Source: JASGTU01 sp963821815
Lineage (GTDB): Bacteria; Chloroflexota; Anaerolineae; Caldilineales; Caldilineaceae
NCBI GenBank assembly: GCA_963821815.1
Contig: CAWGFG010000006.1
Coordinates: 2,976,001 to 3,040,000, forward strand
DNA: 64,000 nt
Direction: 5' to 3'
This document shows positions 15,860 through 24,923 of this stretch, in pieces. The position numbers were made by a program, and so were the translations under genes. The notes under the pieces were generated by a model. That model saw nothing but the letters and a program-made list of their open reading frames with translations. It was not told where the DNA came from and did not search any database. Every line of letters starts with the position of its first letter. The stretch's first letter is position 1.

Positions 15860-17158
15860 ATGATCGATAATATGCTTGTGAAAGCCCAAACGATTGCCGA
15901 ATTGGCCAGAGCGATACAGGACGGCGAGACCACCGTCGAAGGCATGACCGGCGCCTATCTTGCGCGGTTGCGTGAGGTCGAGCCGCGCATCAATGCGGTC
16001 GTAGCGGAAGTGCCACATGCGCTGGAATGGGCGGTTAAGGCTGATGCCAACAGTTCGGCTCAGCAGAGTCAGAGCCCACTTTATGGCATTCCGTTCACGG
16101 TGAAAGACGTGTTCGACACAGCCGGCTTTGCCACCGATGTGGACATCCGCCTTCGTCGTCGAGAGCTGCCGGAGCAAGATGCCACGGCAGTGTGGCGTCT
16201 ACGCAATGCCGGTGCGTTGCTGCTCGCCAAAACAAACACGCCGCCCAACGGGTACGGTCGCGATACTGAAAACGCAGTCAGCGGCAGGACTCTCAATCCG
16301 TACCACTTGGACCGTTCGCCGGGCGGCAGCAGCGGCGGGGAAGCTGCGCTCATTGCCGCTGGCGGTTCTCTGGTTGGGCTGGGAACCGACCAGAGCGGCG
16401 GCGTCCGTGTCCCTGCAAGCTACTGCGGCATCGTCGGCCTGAAACCCACATCTGGACGCATACCCAACACGGGCGTCTACAACCATGCCGGCGGTCTTAC
16501 GGACCCGCGTTCGCAGGTCGGCGTGATGGCCCGCACCGTAGCCGATGTGGAGACTATTTATCCATATCTGTGCGGTTTGGATGATCACGATTCCGGTGTT
16601 GCACCGGTACCAACTTGGCGTGCTGAAGACGTCAATGCCAACGACCTGCGAATCGCGTACATGATGGATGACCGTGAGGCGCCGGTCACGTCCGAGGTAG
16701 CGGATGCTGTGGGGCAGGCGGCGCAGGCGCTCTCTCGCAACGGCGTCCATGTCGAAAAAGCCCAACCGCCTGACTTCATCGGCATGGCGCGGGAACTGGA
16801 CTATTTCTGGCAGGATATGCCAGGAACCACCGGGCGCACCATGATAGAACTCTATTCCTATTGGGATGAGTACCGCAGCAACGTACTCGCTTTCATGGCT
16901 CGGTACGATGCGCTCCTCTGCCCGGCTACGCCGCATGTCGCACCGCGCTACCAGGAGCGCGACCCGAATCGCTTCGCCTATACGGTGCCGTTCAACCTGA
17001 CCGGCTACCCCGCGCTGGTACTGCGCGTGGGCGCATCAGCTGACGGATTGCCTATTGGCGTACAAGTTGCATCGCGTCCTTGGCGGGAAGATGTGGCGAT
17101 CGCACTAGGTTTGATATTGGAGCGCGAGTTTGGCGGCTGGCAGCCAACAACAATTTAG
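15860..17158 (+). CDS. Amidase-signature protein lacking the usual Ser nucleophile
   Basis: The 432-residue protein has the amidase-signature fold. The catalytic Lys82 is in PFTVKDVFDTAGF, and the glycine/serine-rich loop with the cis-Ser is SPGGSSGGEAAL (157-158). The nucleophile loop normally reads GTD.GGSIR.PA; here it reads GTDQSGGVRVPAS, so the nucleophile position is Gly181 and a serine appears two residues earlier at 179. Hydrolysis by the standard Ser-cisSer-Lys triad is therefore doubtful. It may be inactive, use a shifted serine, or bind a ligand only. The ATG at 15860 has no clear ribosome binding site; a second ATG is four codons on. The 256-base gap before it shows nothing. Confidence 0.85.
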   Translation: MIDNMLVKAQTIAELARAIQDGETTVEGMTGAYLARLREVEPRINAVVAEVPHALEWAVKADANSSAQQSQSPLYGIPFTVKDVFDTAGFATDVDIRLRRRELPEQDATAVWRLRNAGALLLAKTNTPPNGYGRDTENAVSGRTLNPYHLDRSPGGSSGGEAALIAAGGSLVGLGTDQSGGVRVPASYCGIVGLKPTSGRIPNTGVYNHAGGLTDPRSQVGVMARTVADVETIYPYLCGLDDHDSGVAPVPTWRAEDVNANDLRIAYMMDDREAPVTSEVADAVGQAAQALSRNGVHVEKAQPPDFIGMARELDYFWQDMPGTTGRTMIELYSYWDEYRSNVLAFMARYDALLCPATPHVAPRYQERDPNRFAYTVPFNLTGYPALVLRVGASADGLPIGVQVASRPWREDVAIALGLILEREFGGWQPTTI

Positions 17159-17206
17159 ATTGTTGTAGTCATGCAGTAAACCAAGAAAATTGAGTAGGTA
17201 TATCAA

Positions 17207-17725
17207 ATGATAATGATACGGGTTGCGACGATGGACGATGTGCCGGGTATTCTGGCTATCTATAATGCTGCAATACGCAACACCACAGCTGTCTTTCAAT
17301 ACGTTGAGCATACGCTGGAAGCGCGGCAGGAGTGGCTGAATCAGAAGCAGGCGGACGGATATCCCGTGTTGGTTGCGGACCAGGACGGCGAGATCGTCGG
17401 CTTTGGCAACCTGGGACCGTGGCGTATTGCAGCCGCCTACAAGTATTGCGTTGAGAATTCCATATACGTAGCCAAAGACTATCAGGGGCAAGGCGTGGGT
17501 CGTTCGCTCATGCGCGCGCTCATTGATGCAGCTCAACACATGGAGAAGCATGTCATCGTTGCCGTCATCGAAGCGGACAACAACGTGAGTATCAGCATGC
17601 ACGAGTCGTTTGGGTTCGAGCGCGCCGCGTATTTTAGGGAAGTCGGCTACAAGTTCGACCGCTGGCTCGATCTGGTCTTTATGGAGAAGGTGCTGGATAC
17701 GCCGGCAAATCCAGTGGTGGGGTAG
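17207..17725 (+). CDS. GNAT acetyltransferase, phosphinothricin-acetyltransferase type
   Basis: The 172 residues align with the Pat/YwnH branch of GNAT enzymes, which acetylate phosphinothricin or methionine sulfone/sulfoximine. IRVATMDDVPGILAIYN opens the fold, ENSIYVAKDYQGQGVGRSL carries the acetyl-CoA pyrophosphate loop (QGQGVG), and MHESFGFERAAYFREVGYKF is the typical C-terminal block. Two nearby in-frame ATGs (17207, 17213) are possible starts. It follows the amidase by 48 bases on the same strand and may share its transcript. Confidence 0.85.
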   Translation: MIMIRVATMDDVPGILAIYNAAIRNTTAVFQYVEHTLEARQEWLNQKQADGYPVLVADQDGEIVGFGNLGPWRIAAAYKYCVENSIYVAKDYQGQGVGRSLMRALIDAAQHMEKHVIVAVIEADNNVSISMHESFGFERAAYFREVGYKFDRWLDLVFMEKVLDTPANPVVG

Positions 17726-17840
17726 AGGATCTACGCATTCTAGGCAAGATTTTCGCCTCGTCAGCTGACCATGCTTATCTGTGCTTCCTGTTCGATAGCT
17801 TGGTGTCGGGGGCGGCGTGGCATGGGGACTGAGAGCAAAT

Positions 17841-18530
17841 ATGAGTGCGCGCTTCGATGCAGTCATAATGGAACTCAACACGCTGGCGGACCCGGATCAG
17901 CTTGACGGCATGTCGCGCTATGGCATGTCGACGAAGGCGCGCCTTGGCATCAAGATCCCCGAGCTGCGCAAGATCGCCAGGAAGCACAAACGGGATCATG
18001 AACTGGCGCTGGAGTTGTGGTCGACAGGCATCGCGGAGGCGCGCATCCTCGCCGCCATGGTGGATGATCCGGCGAAATTGACGCCCATGCAGATGGACGA
18101 GTGGGCGCAGGGTTTCGACTCGTGGGATGTGTGTGACCAGGTCTGCATGAATCTGTTTGACAAGTCGGAACTCGCCTGGACGATGATCCCACAGTGGGCG
18201 CATCGTGATGAAGAGTTCGTGAAGCGGGCTGGCTACGCGTTGATTGCTTGCCTCGCATGGCACGACAAGAAAGCCACGGACGAGCAGTTCCTCGACCAAC
18301 TGCCGATCATTGTGTATGGTGCGACCGATGAGCGAAACTACGTGAAGAAGGGCGTGAGTTGGGCGCTGCGTCACATCGGCAAGCGCAACCGCACTCTTCA
18401 CACCGCCGCTTTGCAGACAGCACGAAACCTACTGAAAATGGATTCACGGTCTGCCCGCTGGATTGGCAAGGATGCCGAGCGAGACCTGCTAAGCGCTACC
18501 ACGCAGAAAAGAATGTTGAGTTCCGCGTAG
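17841..18530 (+). CDS. AlkD-like DNA alkylation repair (HEAT-repeat) protein
   Basis: The product is a COG4912/AlkD-type all-alpha protein of about 229 residues. It shows YGMSTKARLGIKIPELRKIA near the N-terminus, WDVCDQVCMNLF in the middle, and ERNYVKKGVSWALRHIGKRN towards the C-terminus, which is the family hallmark. Relatives are DNA glycosylases that remove 3-methyladenine and 7-methylguanine without base flipping. I choose ATG 17841; an upstream ATG at 17817 adds eight residues without similarity. It converges on galK with an 80-base gap that lacks a clear terminator. Confidence 0.85.
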   Translation: MSARFDAVIMELNTLADPDQLDGMSRYGMSTKARLGIKIPELRKIARKHKRDHELALELWSTGIAEARILAAMVDDPAKLTPMQMDEWAQGFDSWDVCDQVCMNLFDKSELAWTMIPQWAHRDEEFVKRAGYALIACLAWHDKKATDEQFLDQLPIIVYGATDERNYVKKGVSWALRHIGKRNRTLHTAALQTARNLLKMDSRSARWIGKDAERDLLSATTQKRMLSSA

Positions 18531-18612
18531 TTGCACAAAAAATAAATTGCCAGCAGTGTAAATTCTGCGAATACTATTGCGCAATATGATGGCTGCTGAA
18601 ACTAACCTTGTC

Positions 18613-19803
18613 TCAGCGTGTGTTCGTCAGCGTCACCGTGTGTGCGCCAGGACCCGGTTGGCTTGTGTATACCTCGGGCCAAATGTTGGTCGCTTTGGCG
18701 TACTGGTCGTAGATGGCATCGGCCATGGCCTGCTCGCGACCCGGCATTACCAGCGCAATCGCGCATCCGCCGAAACCAGCTCCGGTCAGGCGTGCTCCGT
18801 AGCAACCCTCCACACTGCGCATGGCAGTCACCATGGCGTCCAGCGCATCGCTGCTGACTTCGTAGTCGTAGCGCAGGCTCTCGTGGCTGGCATCCATGAG
18901 CCGTCCCACTTCTGTCAGATCGCCTCTCTGCAACGCGTCCACTGTTTGCAATACGCGTTCGTTCTCGCTAACGATGTGACGGCAACGGTGGTAGATGTTT
19001 TCCGGCAGCAGATCCTTATGCGCTTCGAGCTGCTCGCTGCTGATATCGCGCAACGCGGTGATTTCGGGTAATACCGCCTGCAGCAGCCGTACGCCCTCTT
19101 CGCATTCCGCGCGTCTTTCGTTATACGCGCTGCCAGCAAGGGAGCGGCTGGCTTTTGTGTTGCCAATAACCAGCGCCGCCTGCGCTGGAAAGGGTATCAG
19201 TTCATATTCCAGGCTGCGGCAATCGATGAGCAGCGCTTGATTTTCTGAGCCCAACACGCTAATGAACTGGTCCATGATGCCGCAGTTGACGCCTACATAC
19301 TTATTCTCTGCCCGTTGCGCAGCCAGCGCCAACGGCACACCATCGATGGCTTCGGGCTGATCGGACGCGGCTAGCAACGCCTTAGCGACCGCTACTTCCA
19401 GGGCGGCGGAGCTGCTTAGGCCGCTGGCTCTGGGCACGTTGCCGCTAATGAGCGCATCCATACCGCTGAGCTCAATTCCCTTCTCCTCCAGCACCCAGAC
19501 GATGCCCTGTAGATAATTGGCCCACAGTACTTCCTTGTCATACTCCATCTCATCCATATTAAAGTCATGCCAGCTGTCATACTCCAGCGAATAGGAGCGC
19601 ACGATTCGGTCACTGCGCGGGCGCAATAGGACACGGATATCCCTGTGAAGCGCCACGGGTAGTACGAAGCCGTCGTTGTAGTCGGTATGCTCGCCGATGA
19701 GGTTCACGCGTCCAGGCCCTATGGCCATGTAGACGGGCGCTTCGTCGAAACGGTCTTTGTACTCTTGGATCAGGGTCTGGGTACGAGTATCGTCGTTGGT
19801 CAT
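18613..19803 (-). CDS. galK: Galactokinase
   Basis: It phosphorylates galactose at C1 in the Leloir pathway. The GHMP kinase hallmarks are present: the galactokinase signature GRVNLIGEHTDYNDGFVLP at about residues 31-49, the ATP loop PRASGLSSSAALEVAVA, and LTGAGFGGCAIALV near the C-terminus. The length of 396 residues is normal. The ATG overlaps the stop of the upstream methyltransferase gene by four bases (ATGA), so the two are coupled. No galT, galE or galactose transporter is nearby. Confidence 0.95.
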   Translation of the reverse strand: MTNDDTRTQTLIQEYKDRFDEAPVYMAIGPGRVNLIGEHTDYNDGFVLPVALHRDIRVLLRPRSDRIVRSYSLEYDSWHDFNMDEMEYDKEVLWANYLQGIVWVLEEKGIELSGMDALISGNVPRASGLSSSAALEVAVAKALLAASDQPEAIDGVPLALAAQRAENKYVGVNCGIMDQFISVLGSENQALLIDCRSLEYELIPFPAQAALVIGNTKASRSLAGSAYNERRAECEEGVRLLQAVLPEITALRDISSEQLEAHKDLLPENIYHRCRHIVSENERVLQTVDALQRGDLTEVGRLMDASHESLRYDYEVSSDALDAMVTAMRSVEGCYGARLTGAGFGGCAIALVMPGREQAMADAIYDQYAKATNIWPEVYTSQPGPGAHTVTLTNTR

Positions 19804-20594
19804 GATGTCCTCGAAATGCAGGGTGAATTCCCTGCTGAAGAGTCACTCAGGATAGGGATTGTTTGCATGATTGCATACAGATTGAGATTGTTCTCTTTGC
19901 CGTCGGCGCGGTATGTATCCACAATGCACAAGTTGGCCTGGTGCGCCAGGAGTTTCATTTCGCTCGCGTCCACCTGGTGCACATAGCGTACGGCGTAGAC
20001 ATCCTGCTTCCACGGCAACAGTGCATCTCCGGGCTCCACATCGGCTGCATTGATGCCGACTTCCGCCCAATCGATCTGCCGAGACGTTAATCGAGCGTTC
20101 TCCAGGAATTGCCAACCCGTGAGCGCCAGGCGTCCGTTGTCGGACAGATGTGCAGCAAGGGTTCGCACCAGTTTAGCACGCAGGTCATAGCCGGGTATGT
20201 GCTGCAGCGTAGCCAGACAGGCGACCAGATCGAACGCACGCTCATATTCTGCGACTGCTGCGTCCCAGCCACCAGTTGCCAAATCCGCATGCACGAATGC
20301 TGCATCTACATGCGCTAGTCCTGCAGTCTGGGCTGCCGCATAGGACAACAACTGCTCGTTGCCGTCCACGCCGACATAGCGCACAGGCCTGTTCAGCTGA
20401 TCCAGCGCTACAGCGAGTCGCCCGTTGCCGCATCCGGCGTCCATCACACGCAGCGGTTCATGCGCTGGCGCATAGTCGAGGAGCCATATCATACCCGTCG
20501 ACAACGAAAGTCGCGTAACGTGAAACGGGTCGGCAACGGTCTCGTAAAACTTTTTGTTCAGGGCGAGCAGTCTGTTGCGGGTCTTGGCATCCAT
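19800..20594 (-). CDS. Class I SAM-dependent methyltransferase, Trm9-like
   Basis: The 264-residue protein has the SAM-binding motif VMDAGCGNGRLAVAL at about residues 49-63, then GVDGNEQLL, and the acidic FDLVACLATLQHIPGYD block. The combination of ATLQHIP with a C-terminal YRADGKENNLNLYAIM resembles the Trm9/ALKBH8-type tRNA wobble-uridine methyltransferases. I infer that from memory of the family and it is not proven. The gene is divergent from elp3, which makes the carboxymethyl group that Trm9 methylates in eukaryotes. It is coupled by overlap to galK downstream. A generic methyltransferase is the alternative. Confidence 0.75.
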   Translation of the reverse strand: MDAKTRNRLLALNKKFYETVADPFHVTRLSLSTGMIWLLDYAPAHEPLRVMDAGCGNGRLAVALDQLNRPVRYVGVDGNEQLLSYAAAQTAGLAHVDAAFVHADLATGGWDAAVAEYERAFDLVACLATLQHIPGYDLRAKLVRTLAAHLSDNGRLALTGWQFLENARLTSRQIDWAEVGINAADVEPGDALLPWKQDVYAVRYVHQVDASEMKLLAHQANLCIVDTYRADGKENNLNLYAIMQTIPILSDSSAGNSPCISRTS

Positions 20595-20661
20595 GTCGTC
20601 ACTTCAACGTTGCAACGTATGGTATACTGCACGGGCCTGATCGCCAAGATGCGGAGTCACG

Positions 20662-22410
20662 GTGATGCGGGTTGGAGGAGTGGGCAATAATATGAAACGT
20701 GTGCTAGATACGCAGGATATTCCGGCTGATGTGCTGGAGCGCGAGCAGGAGTGGCAGAAGAAGCGCCTGGACTTCGATCCTGCCCAGTACGCGGCTGATG
20801 TCTACGCGATTCTAAGCGAGATCCAGCGCGTGCCAGAGTCAGAGTGGGAAGGCAGTACGAGCCTGCGTGCTGTCGTTTCGCGCTATCCTAAGGACGGGCG
20901 CGGTTTCTTTTCCAAGAGCAATCTCGTTGCCGGCTATCGCCACTTGGTGGAGGAAGGCGACCTTGACGATGACCCGTCGCTCATGCAGCGCATCCGCATG
21001 AAGCCCATGCGTACACAGAGCGGCGTCGCGCCGGTGACGGTGCTGACTGCGCCCGCAGGATGCCCTGGCGAGTGCATCTTCTGCCCCGACGACGCACGAA
21101 TGCCCAAGAGCTACATCTACGACGAGCCGGGCTGTCAGCGCGCCGAACGTGACGGTTTCGATCCCTATGCGCAGACGTTGGGGCGTATCCGCGCCTTTGA
21201 GAGCATTGGTCACACAGCAGACAAGGTGGAGTTGCTTATCCTGGGCGGCACGTGGAGCGCCTATTCCCGCGATTATCGAGAATGGTTTGTGCGTCGGTGC
21301 TTGGATGCCATGAACGCGGCCAATAATCCATCCTACGTGGATGCTGATTCTGTGGAAGCAGCGCAGGTTGCCAATGTGCATTCAAGCAATCGCAACGTGG
21401 GCTTGGTCATTGAAACGCGACCGGACTGGGTTACACCGGACGAGATTCGGCATCTGCGCAAGCTGGGTGTTACCAAGGTGCAGATTGGCGTGCAGAGCTT
21501 GGACGACGAGATTCTGACGATGAACAAGCGCGGTCACGATGTGGCAGCGGTCCGACATGCATTGGGCCTGTTGCGTACCGCCGGCTTTAAGCTGCATCTG
21601 CACTGGATGCCCAACCTGTACGGCGCCACACCACAAACCGATCGCGTCGACTTTGCGCGCTTCTTCGGCGATCCCGCTATCCGACCAGACGAGCTGAAGA
21701 TCTATCCAACTTCTCTAATCGGCGGCACAGAGCTTTATGAACGGTACAAAGCCGGCGAGTATCGTCCCTATACGCTAGAGGAACTTGTGGAGCTGCTGGT
21801 TGGCGTCAAGCCGACCATCCCGCCCTATACGCGTGTGAATCGTCTATTCCGCGATATTCCTGCGCACCACATTGAAGCCGGTGTCACGGTTAGCAATCTG
21901 CGCGAGGTAGTGCATGCAGAGCTGGCTTCAAGAGGGCTGCAGTGTGGCTGCATCCGTTGCAACGAAGTGCGGCGCAACAAGGTGCGAGCAGACGCAGTGG
22001 AGCTGCGCGATTACACGTACGACACTGACCTGACACGGGAGCACTTTCTGCATTTCGTCACCACGGACACGGAATCACCGGGGCTCATCGCAGGCTTCCT
22101 GCGTCTAAGTTTGCCGCGTAGTGAAAATGTCGGCAGCCGGGCATTCCTCGATGAAATCGCAGGCAGCGCCATGATTCGTGAAGTGCACGTCTACGGTCCA
22201 GCGCTCTCTCTGAACGGCGACTCAGCAAGCGCAGGCGGGGGTGACGCACAGCATCGCGGCCTCGGCAGCCGGTTGCTGGACGAGGCGCGTCGCATCAGTA
22301 AGCAATCCGGCTATGAGCGCATCGCCGTTATCGCGGCAACCGGCACCAAAGCTTATTATGCCGAGCGCGACTTCGAAGCGGGCGAACTCTACATGAGCGG
22401 GTCGTTGTAG
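20662..22410 (+). CDS. elp3: Elp3-type tRNA uridine(34) acetyltransferase (radical SAM + GNAT)
   Basis: The 582 residues hold an N-terminal tRNA-binding region, a radical-SAM domain with C134-x3-C138-x2-C141 (GCPGECIFCPDD), and a C-terminal GNAT domain containing HRGLGSRLLDEARR and AATGTKAYYAERDFE. Elp3 adds a carboxymethyl-type group to wobble U34. A Chloroflexota Elp3 (Dehalococcoides) has been studied structurally, so a bacterial Elp3 is expected in this phylum. Other motifs are ELLILGGTWSAY and IPPYTRVNRLFRDIP. Two starts are plausible: ATG 20662, and ATG 20692, which has GGAGGAG 11 bases upstream. It is divergent from the Trm9-like gene. Confidence 0.92.
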   Translation: MMRVGGVGNNMKRVLDTQDIPADVLEREQEWQKKRLDFDPAQYAADVYAILSEIQRVPESEWEGSTSLRAVVSRYPKDGRGFFSKSNLVAGYRHLVEEGDLDDDPSLMQRIRMKPMRTQSGVAPVTVLTAPAGCPGECIFCPDDARMPKSYIYDEPGCQRAERDGFDPYAQTLGRIRAFESIGHTADKVELLILGGTWSAYSRDYREWFVRRCLDAMNAANNPSYVDADSVEAAQVANVHSSNRNVGLVIETRPDWVTPDEIRHLRKLGVTKVQIGVQSLDDEILTMNKRGHDVAAVRHALGLLRTAGFKLHLHWMPNLYGATPQTDRVDFARFFGDPAIRPDELKIYPTSLIGGTELYERYKAGEYRPYTLEELVELLVGVKPTIPPYTRVNRLFRDIPAHHIEAGVTVSNLREVVHAELASRGLQCGCIRCNEVRRNKVRADAVELRDYTYDTDLTREHFLHFVTTDTESPGLIAGFLRLSLPRSENVGSRAFLDEIAGSAMIREVHVYGPALSLNGDSASAGGGDAQHRGLGSRLLDEARRISKQSGYERIAVIAATGTKAYYAERDFEAGELYMSGSL

Positions 22411-22433
22411 GGAATATCGGCCTTGCGCTTTCG

Positions 22434-23654
22434 TTATGCGTCCGGGCTTTCGAACCTCTGAGCAACCCATTCCATGATTTGTGCAGCCACCTCGTCCTTG
22501 CTCATGAGCGGTAAGGATTCTTCGACACCGTCATCCGTGATTAACGTGACGCGATTGGTTTCCACTGCGAAGCCGGAATCGCTTGCGCCGATGTTATTCG
22601 CCACGATCATGTTGAGTCCCTTCTTGTTCAGCTTGCTGCGAGCGTTGTCCAACAAATCGTCGGTCTCCGCTGCGAAGCCAACCACGAGCTTGGGAGTACC
22701 GGACGCCGCACGTCGCTGAGCCACCTCCAACAGAATGTCCGGGTTGCGCACCAGGTTAATGACTGGTATGCCATCCGTCTTTTTCAGCTTACTGTCGGAT
22801 ATCCTGGCAGGGCGGAAATCGGCTACGGCCGCCGCCATGATGAGCGCGTCTGCCGCTGAGGATTCTGCCAGGACCGCATCGCACATTTCCTGGGCGGAGT
22901 TCACCGGTACGCAGCGTGCGCCTGCAGGGCAGGGCAAACGAGCCGCTGTGACAAGCACGACTTCCGCGCCCGCATCTAGTGCGGCTTGTGCAACCGCATA
23001 GCCCTGTTTACCCGACGAATGGTTGCTGATGTAGCGGACAGGATCCAGGCTCTCGCGCGTGCCGCCGGCTGTCACCACAACCGTGCGTCCGGAAAGTGGT
23101 CCATGGCGTGTCATCAGGTAGCGGACCGTGCCGAGAATGTCCAGTGGTTCCGACATGCGTCCCTTGGCCACTAAACCGGAGGCCAGATGACCTTCCTCGG
23201 GACCGATAAACTGGACGCCGCGATCCCGCAGCGTTTTCACGTTAACCAGCGTGGCTGTGTGCGAGTACATGCCTGCATCCATGGCAGGCGCCAGCACGAC
23301 CGGACATTGAGCAGCCAATGCCGTGACGCTCAACAGATCACCGGCAAGTCCATGGGCCAATTTCGCCATGGTGTGCGCAGTCGCCGGCGCGATGAGGATC
23401 AGGTCGGCATGATGCGCCAGCCCGATATGCAGCACGTGCGCTTCATGACCCCACAGATCTTCATCGGTGTAGGCGCGACGGCCGGTAACGGACTGAAATG
23501 TGAGTGGCGACACGAACTTTGTAGCAGACTCAGTCAATACTGCGTCCACGAGCGCGCCAGCCTGTGCCAGTTTGCTGGCCAAGTCTGCGCTCTTGTAGCA
23601 GGCGATGCTGCCCGTCACGCCTAAGAGTATGCGTTTCCCCTCAAGTGGTTTCAT
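22434..23654 (-). CDS. coaBC: Bifunctional phosphopantothenoylcysteine decarboxylase / phosphopantothenate-cysteine ligase
   Basis: It catalyses two consecutive steps of coenzyme A synthesis. The N-terminal flavin-dependent decarboxylase (about 1-185) shows LLGVTGSIACYKSADLA, the catalytic-His region HIGLAHHADLILIAPATA, and the substrate motif APAMDAGMY. The C-terminal ligase shows VVVTAGGTRESLDPVRYISN and HSSGKQGYAVA. The 406-residue length is standard. It starts 40 bases after coaX on the same strand, forming a CoA operon. Confidence 0.95.
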   Translation of the reverse strand: MKPLEGKRILLGVTGSIACYKSADLASKLAQAGALVDAVLTESATKFVSPLTFQSVTGRRAYTDEDLWGHEAHVLHIGLAHHADLILIAPATAHTMAKLAHGLAGDLLSVTALAAQCPVVLAPAMDAGMYSHTATLVNVKTLRDRGVQFIGPEEGHLASGLVAKGRMSEPLDILGTVRYLMTRHGPLSGRTVVVTAGGTRESLDPVRYISNHSSGKQGYAVAQAALDAGAEVVLVTAARLPCPAGARCVPVNSAQEMCDAVLAESSAADALIMAAAVADFRPARISDSKLKKTDGIPVINLVRNPDILLEVAQRRAASGTPKLVVGFAAETDDLLDNARSKLNKKGLNMIVANNIGASDSGFAVETNRVTLITDDGVEESLPLMSKDEVAAQIMEWVAQRFESPDA

Positions 23655-23694
23655 AGCTGAGCATTCCTATTGGTTAGCGTATTTCGCGTCTCGG

Positions 23695-24471
23695 CTAAGA
23701 CTCTTGTCGATTGTTCAGGTCGTGCACCAGTTTCAGCCCCTCCAAAGTCAGCCACGGCGCTATGTGGTCGATGATGTCCGTTTCTGCCGCAATCACCGGC
23801 GCTAGACCGCCCGTGGCAACGACAATCGTGTTGGGGCCGAGTTCTTCTGTGAAGCGCTGCACCATCCCTTCGACCAGTGAAACATAGCCGAAGAGCAGGC
23901 CCGACTGCATAGAATGTACGGTATTGCGTCCAATGACGGATGGTGGGCGTTCCACATCTACGACCGGCAGGCGCGCCGCCCGGCTAGAGAGCGCCGACGC
24001 TGCCACGCCGACACCAGGCGCAATGGCGCCGCCAAGGTACTCGCCAGACGCCGTAATGGCCTCGAAAGTGGTTGCTGTGCCGAAATCGACGATACACAAT
24101 GGACCGCCGTACTTGTGGAATGCGGCGGCTGCATCCACGACGCGATCGGCGCCAACCGCATCCGGATTGTCGTACAGGATGGTCAGGCCGGTCTGCATGC
24201 GTCCGCTGACGATCATCGGTTCCAAAGCGAAGTATCGTTGGCAAAGCCGATGCCAACGGCTGGTCAGTGTGGGAACGCCGGAGGCAATGGCGATGCCGGC
24301 GATGTCGCCGGTCGAGACGCCTGCGTAGCTGAGCAAATTGAGTAACTGCATCGCGAACTCGTCGGGCATGCGGTCGTGGTCGGTGGACAGCCGCCACTGT
24401 GCACTGAGCGTCTCGCCATCATAGACGCCAATCATGATGTTGGTGTTACCGATATCGATGACGAGCAGCAT
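23695..24471 (-). CDS. coaX: Type III pantothenate kinase
   Basis: It phosphorylates pantothenate, the first step of CoA synthesis. The 258-residue protein has the ASKHA-fold phosphate-1 motif LLVIDIGNTNIMIGVYDG at the N-terminus, GADRVVDAAAAFHKYGG, and IVDFGTATTFEAI. These are diagnostic of CoaX rather than CoaA. It is first in the coaX-coaBC pair. The 323-base gap upstream, shared with the divergent lipoprotein gene, holds that gene's promoter and a hairpin. Confidence 0.95.
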   Translation of the reverse strand: MLLVIDIGNTNIMIGVYDGETLSAQWRLSTDHDRMPDEFAMQLLNLLSYAGVSTGDIAGIAIASGVPTLTSRWHRLCQRYFALEPMIVSGRMQTGLTILYDNPDAVGADRVVDAAAAFHKYGGPLCIVDFGTATTFEAITASGEYLGGAIAPGVGVAASALSSRAARLPVVDVERPPSVIGRNTVHSMQSGLLFGYVSLVEGMVQRFTEELGPNTIVVATGGLAPVIAAETDIIDHIAPWLTLEGLKLVHDLNNRQES

Positions 24472-24751
24472 AGGGCCTCCAAATTGTGATTCGCGTATTG
24501 GGTCGGGTGGTACAGCGCATGCGTAGCCAGCTGAATGAGTCGCATCAGAACACGGTAGAACAATCGTCGCCGTATTCTGTTACCGTGAATAGGAACGCAA
24601 CATTCGGTCCAGAGTTCGATTGATTCCATTTTCAGTCTATCCGCAACTGATGCACGGCACAAAGTCACGCTTACAGATCTGTGCATTTTGCATTTGCACT
24701 GCCATGCAGCCCCAATATTCTCGCTACAAGCGTAGGGGAATGGGAGGTCGT

Positions 24752-24784
24752 GAGGTTAATTTGCTGATTGTAACCTCTCTTTTT
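24752..24784 (+). terminator. Terminator-like hairpin overlapping a promoter
   Basis: GAGGTTA (24752-24758) pairs with TAACCTC (24771-24777) and TCTTTTT follows. No gene ends here on the plus strand, so it would stop read-through or a short unannotated RNA. Its right arm overlaps the -35 element of the promoter at 24768-24796. Confidence 0.45.
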
Positions 24785-24796
24785 CTATGCTACAAT
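24768..24796 (+). promoter_or_regulatory. Promoter of the lipoprotein gene
   Basis: TTGTAA at 24768-24773 is followed by a 17-base spacer and TACAAT at 24791-24796. Transcription would start near 24803 and leave a leader of about 120 bases before the lipoprotein start. Confidence 0.55.
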
Positions 24797-24923
24797 GAGC
24801 ACGATTCAGGGTGGAGCTTATCGCGCTGACTTACCTCACGCCCACACCAGTACAGAGAATATTCGTTACGGGTGGATGCGCAACGAAAGAATAATAAATA
24901 TACGAAGAAGAGGAGACATGCTT

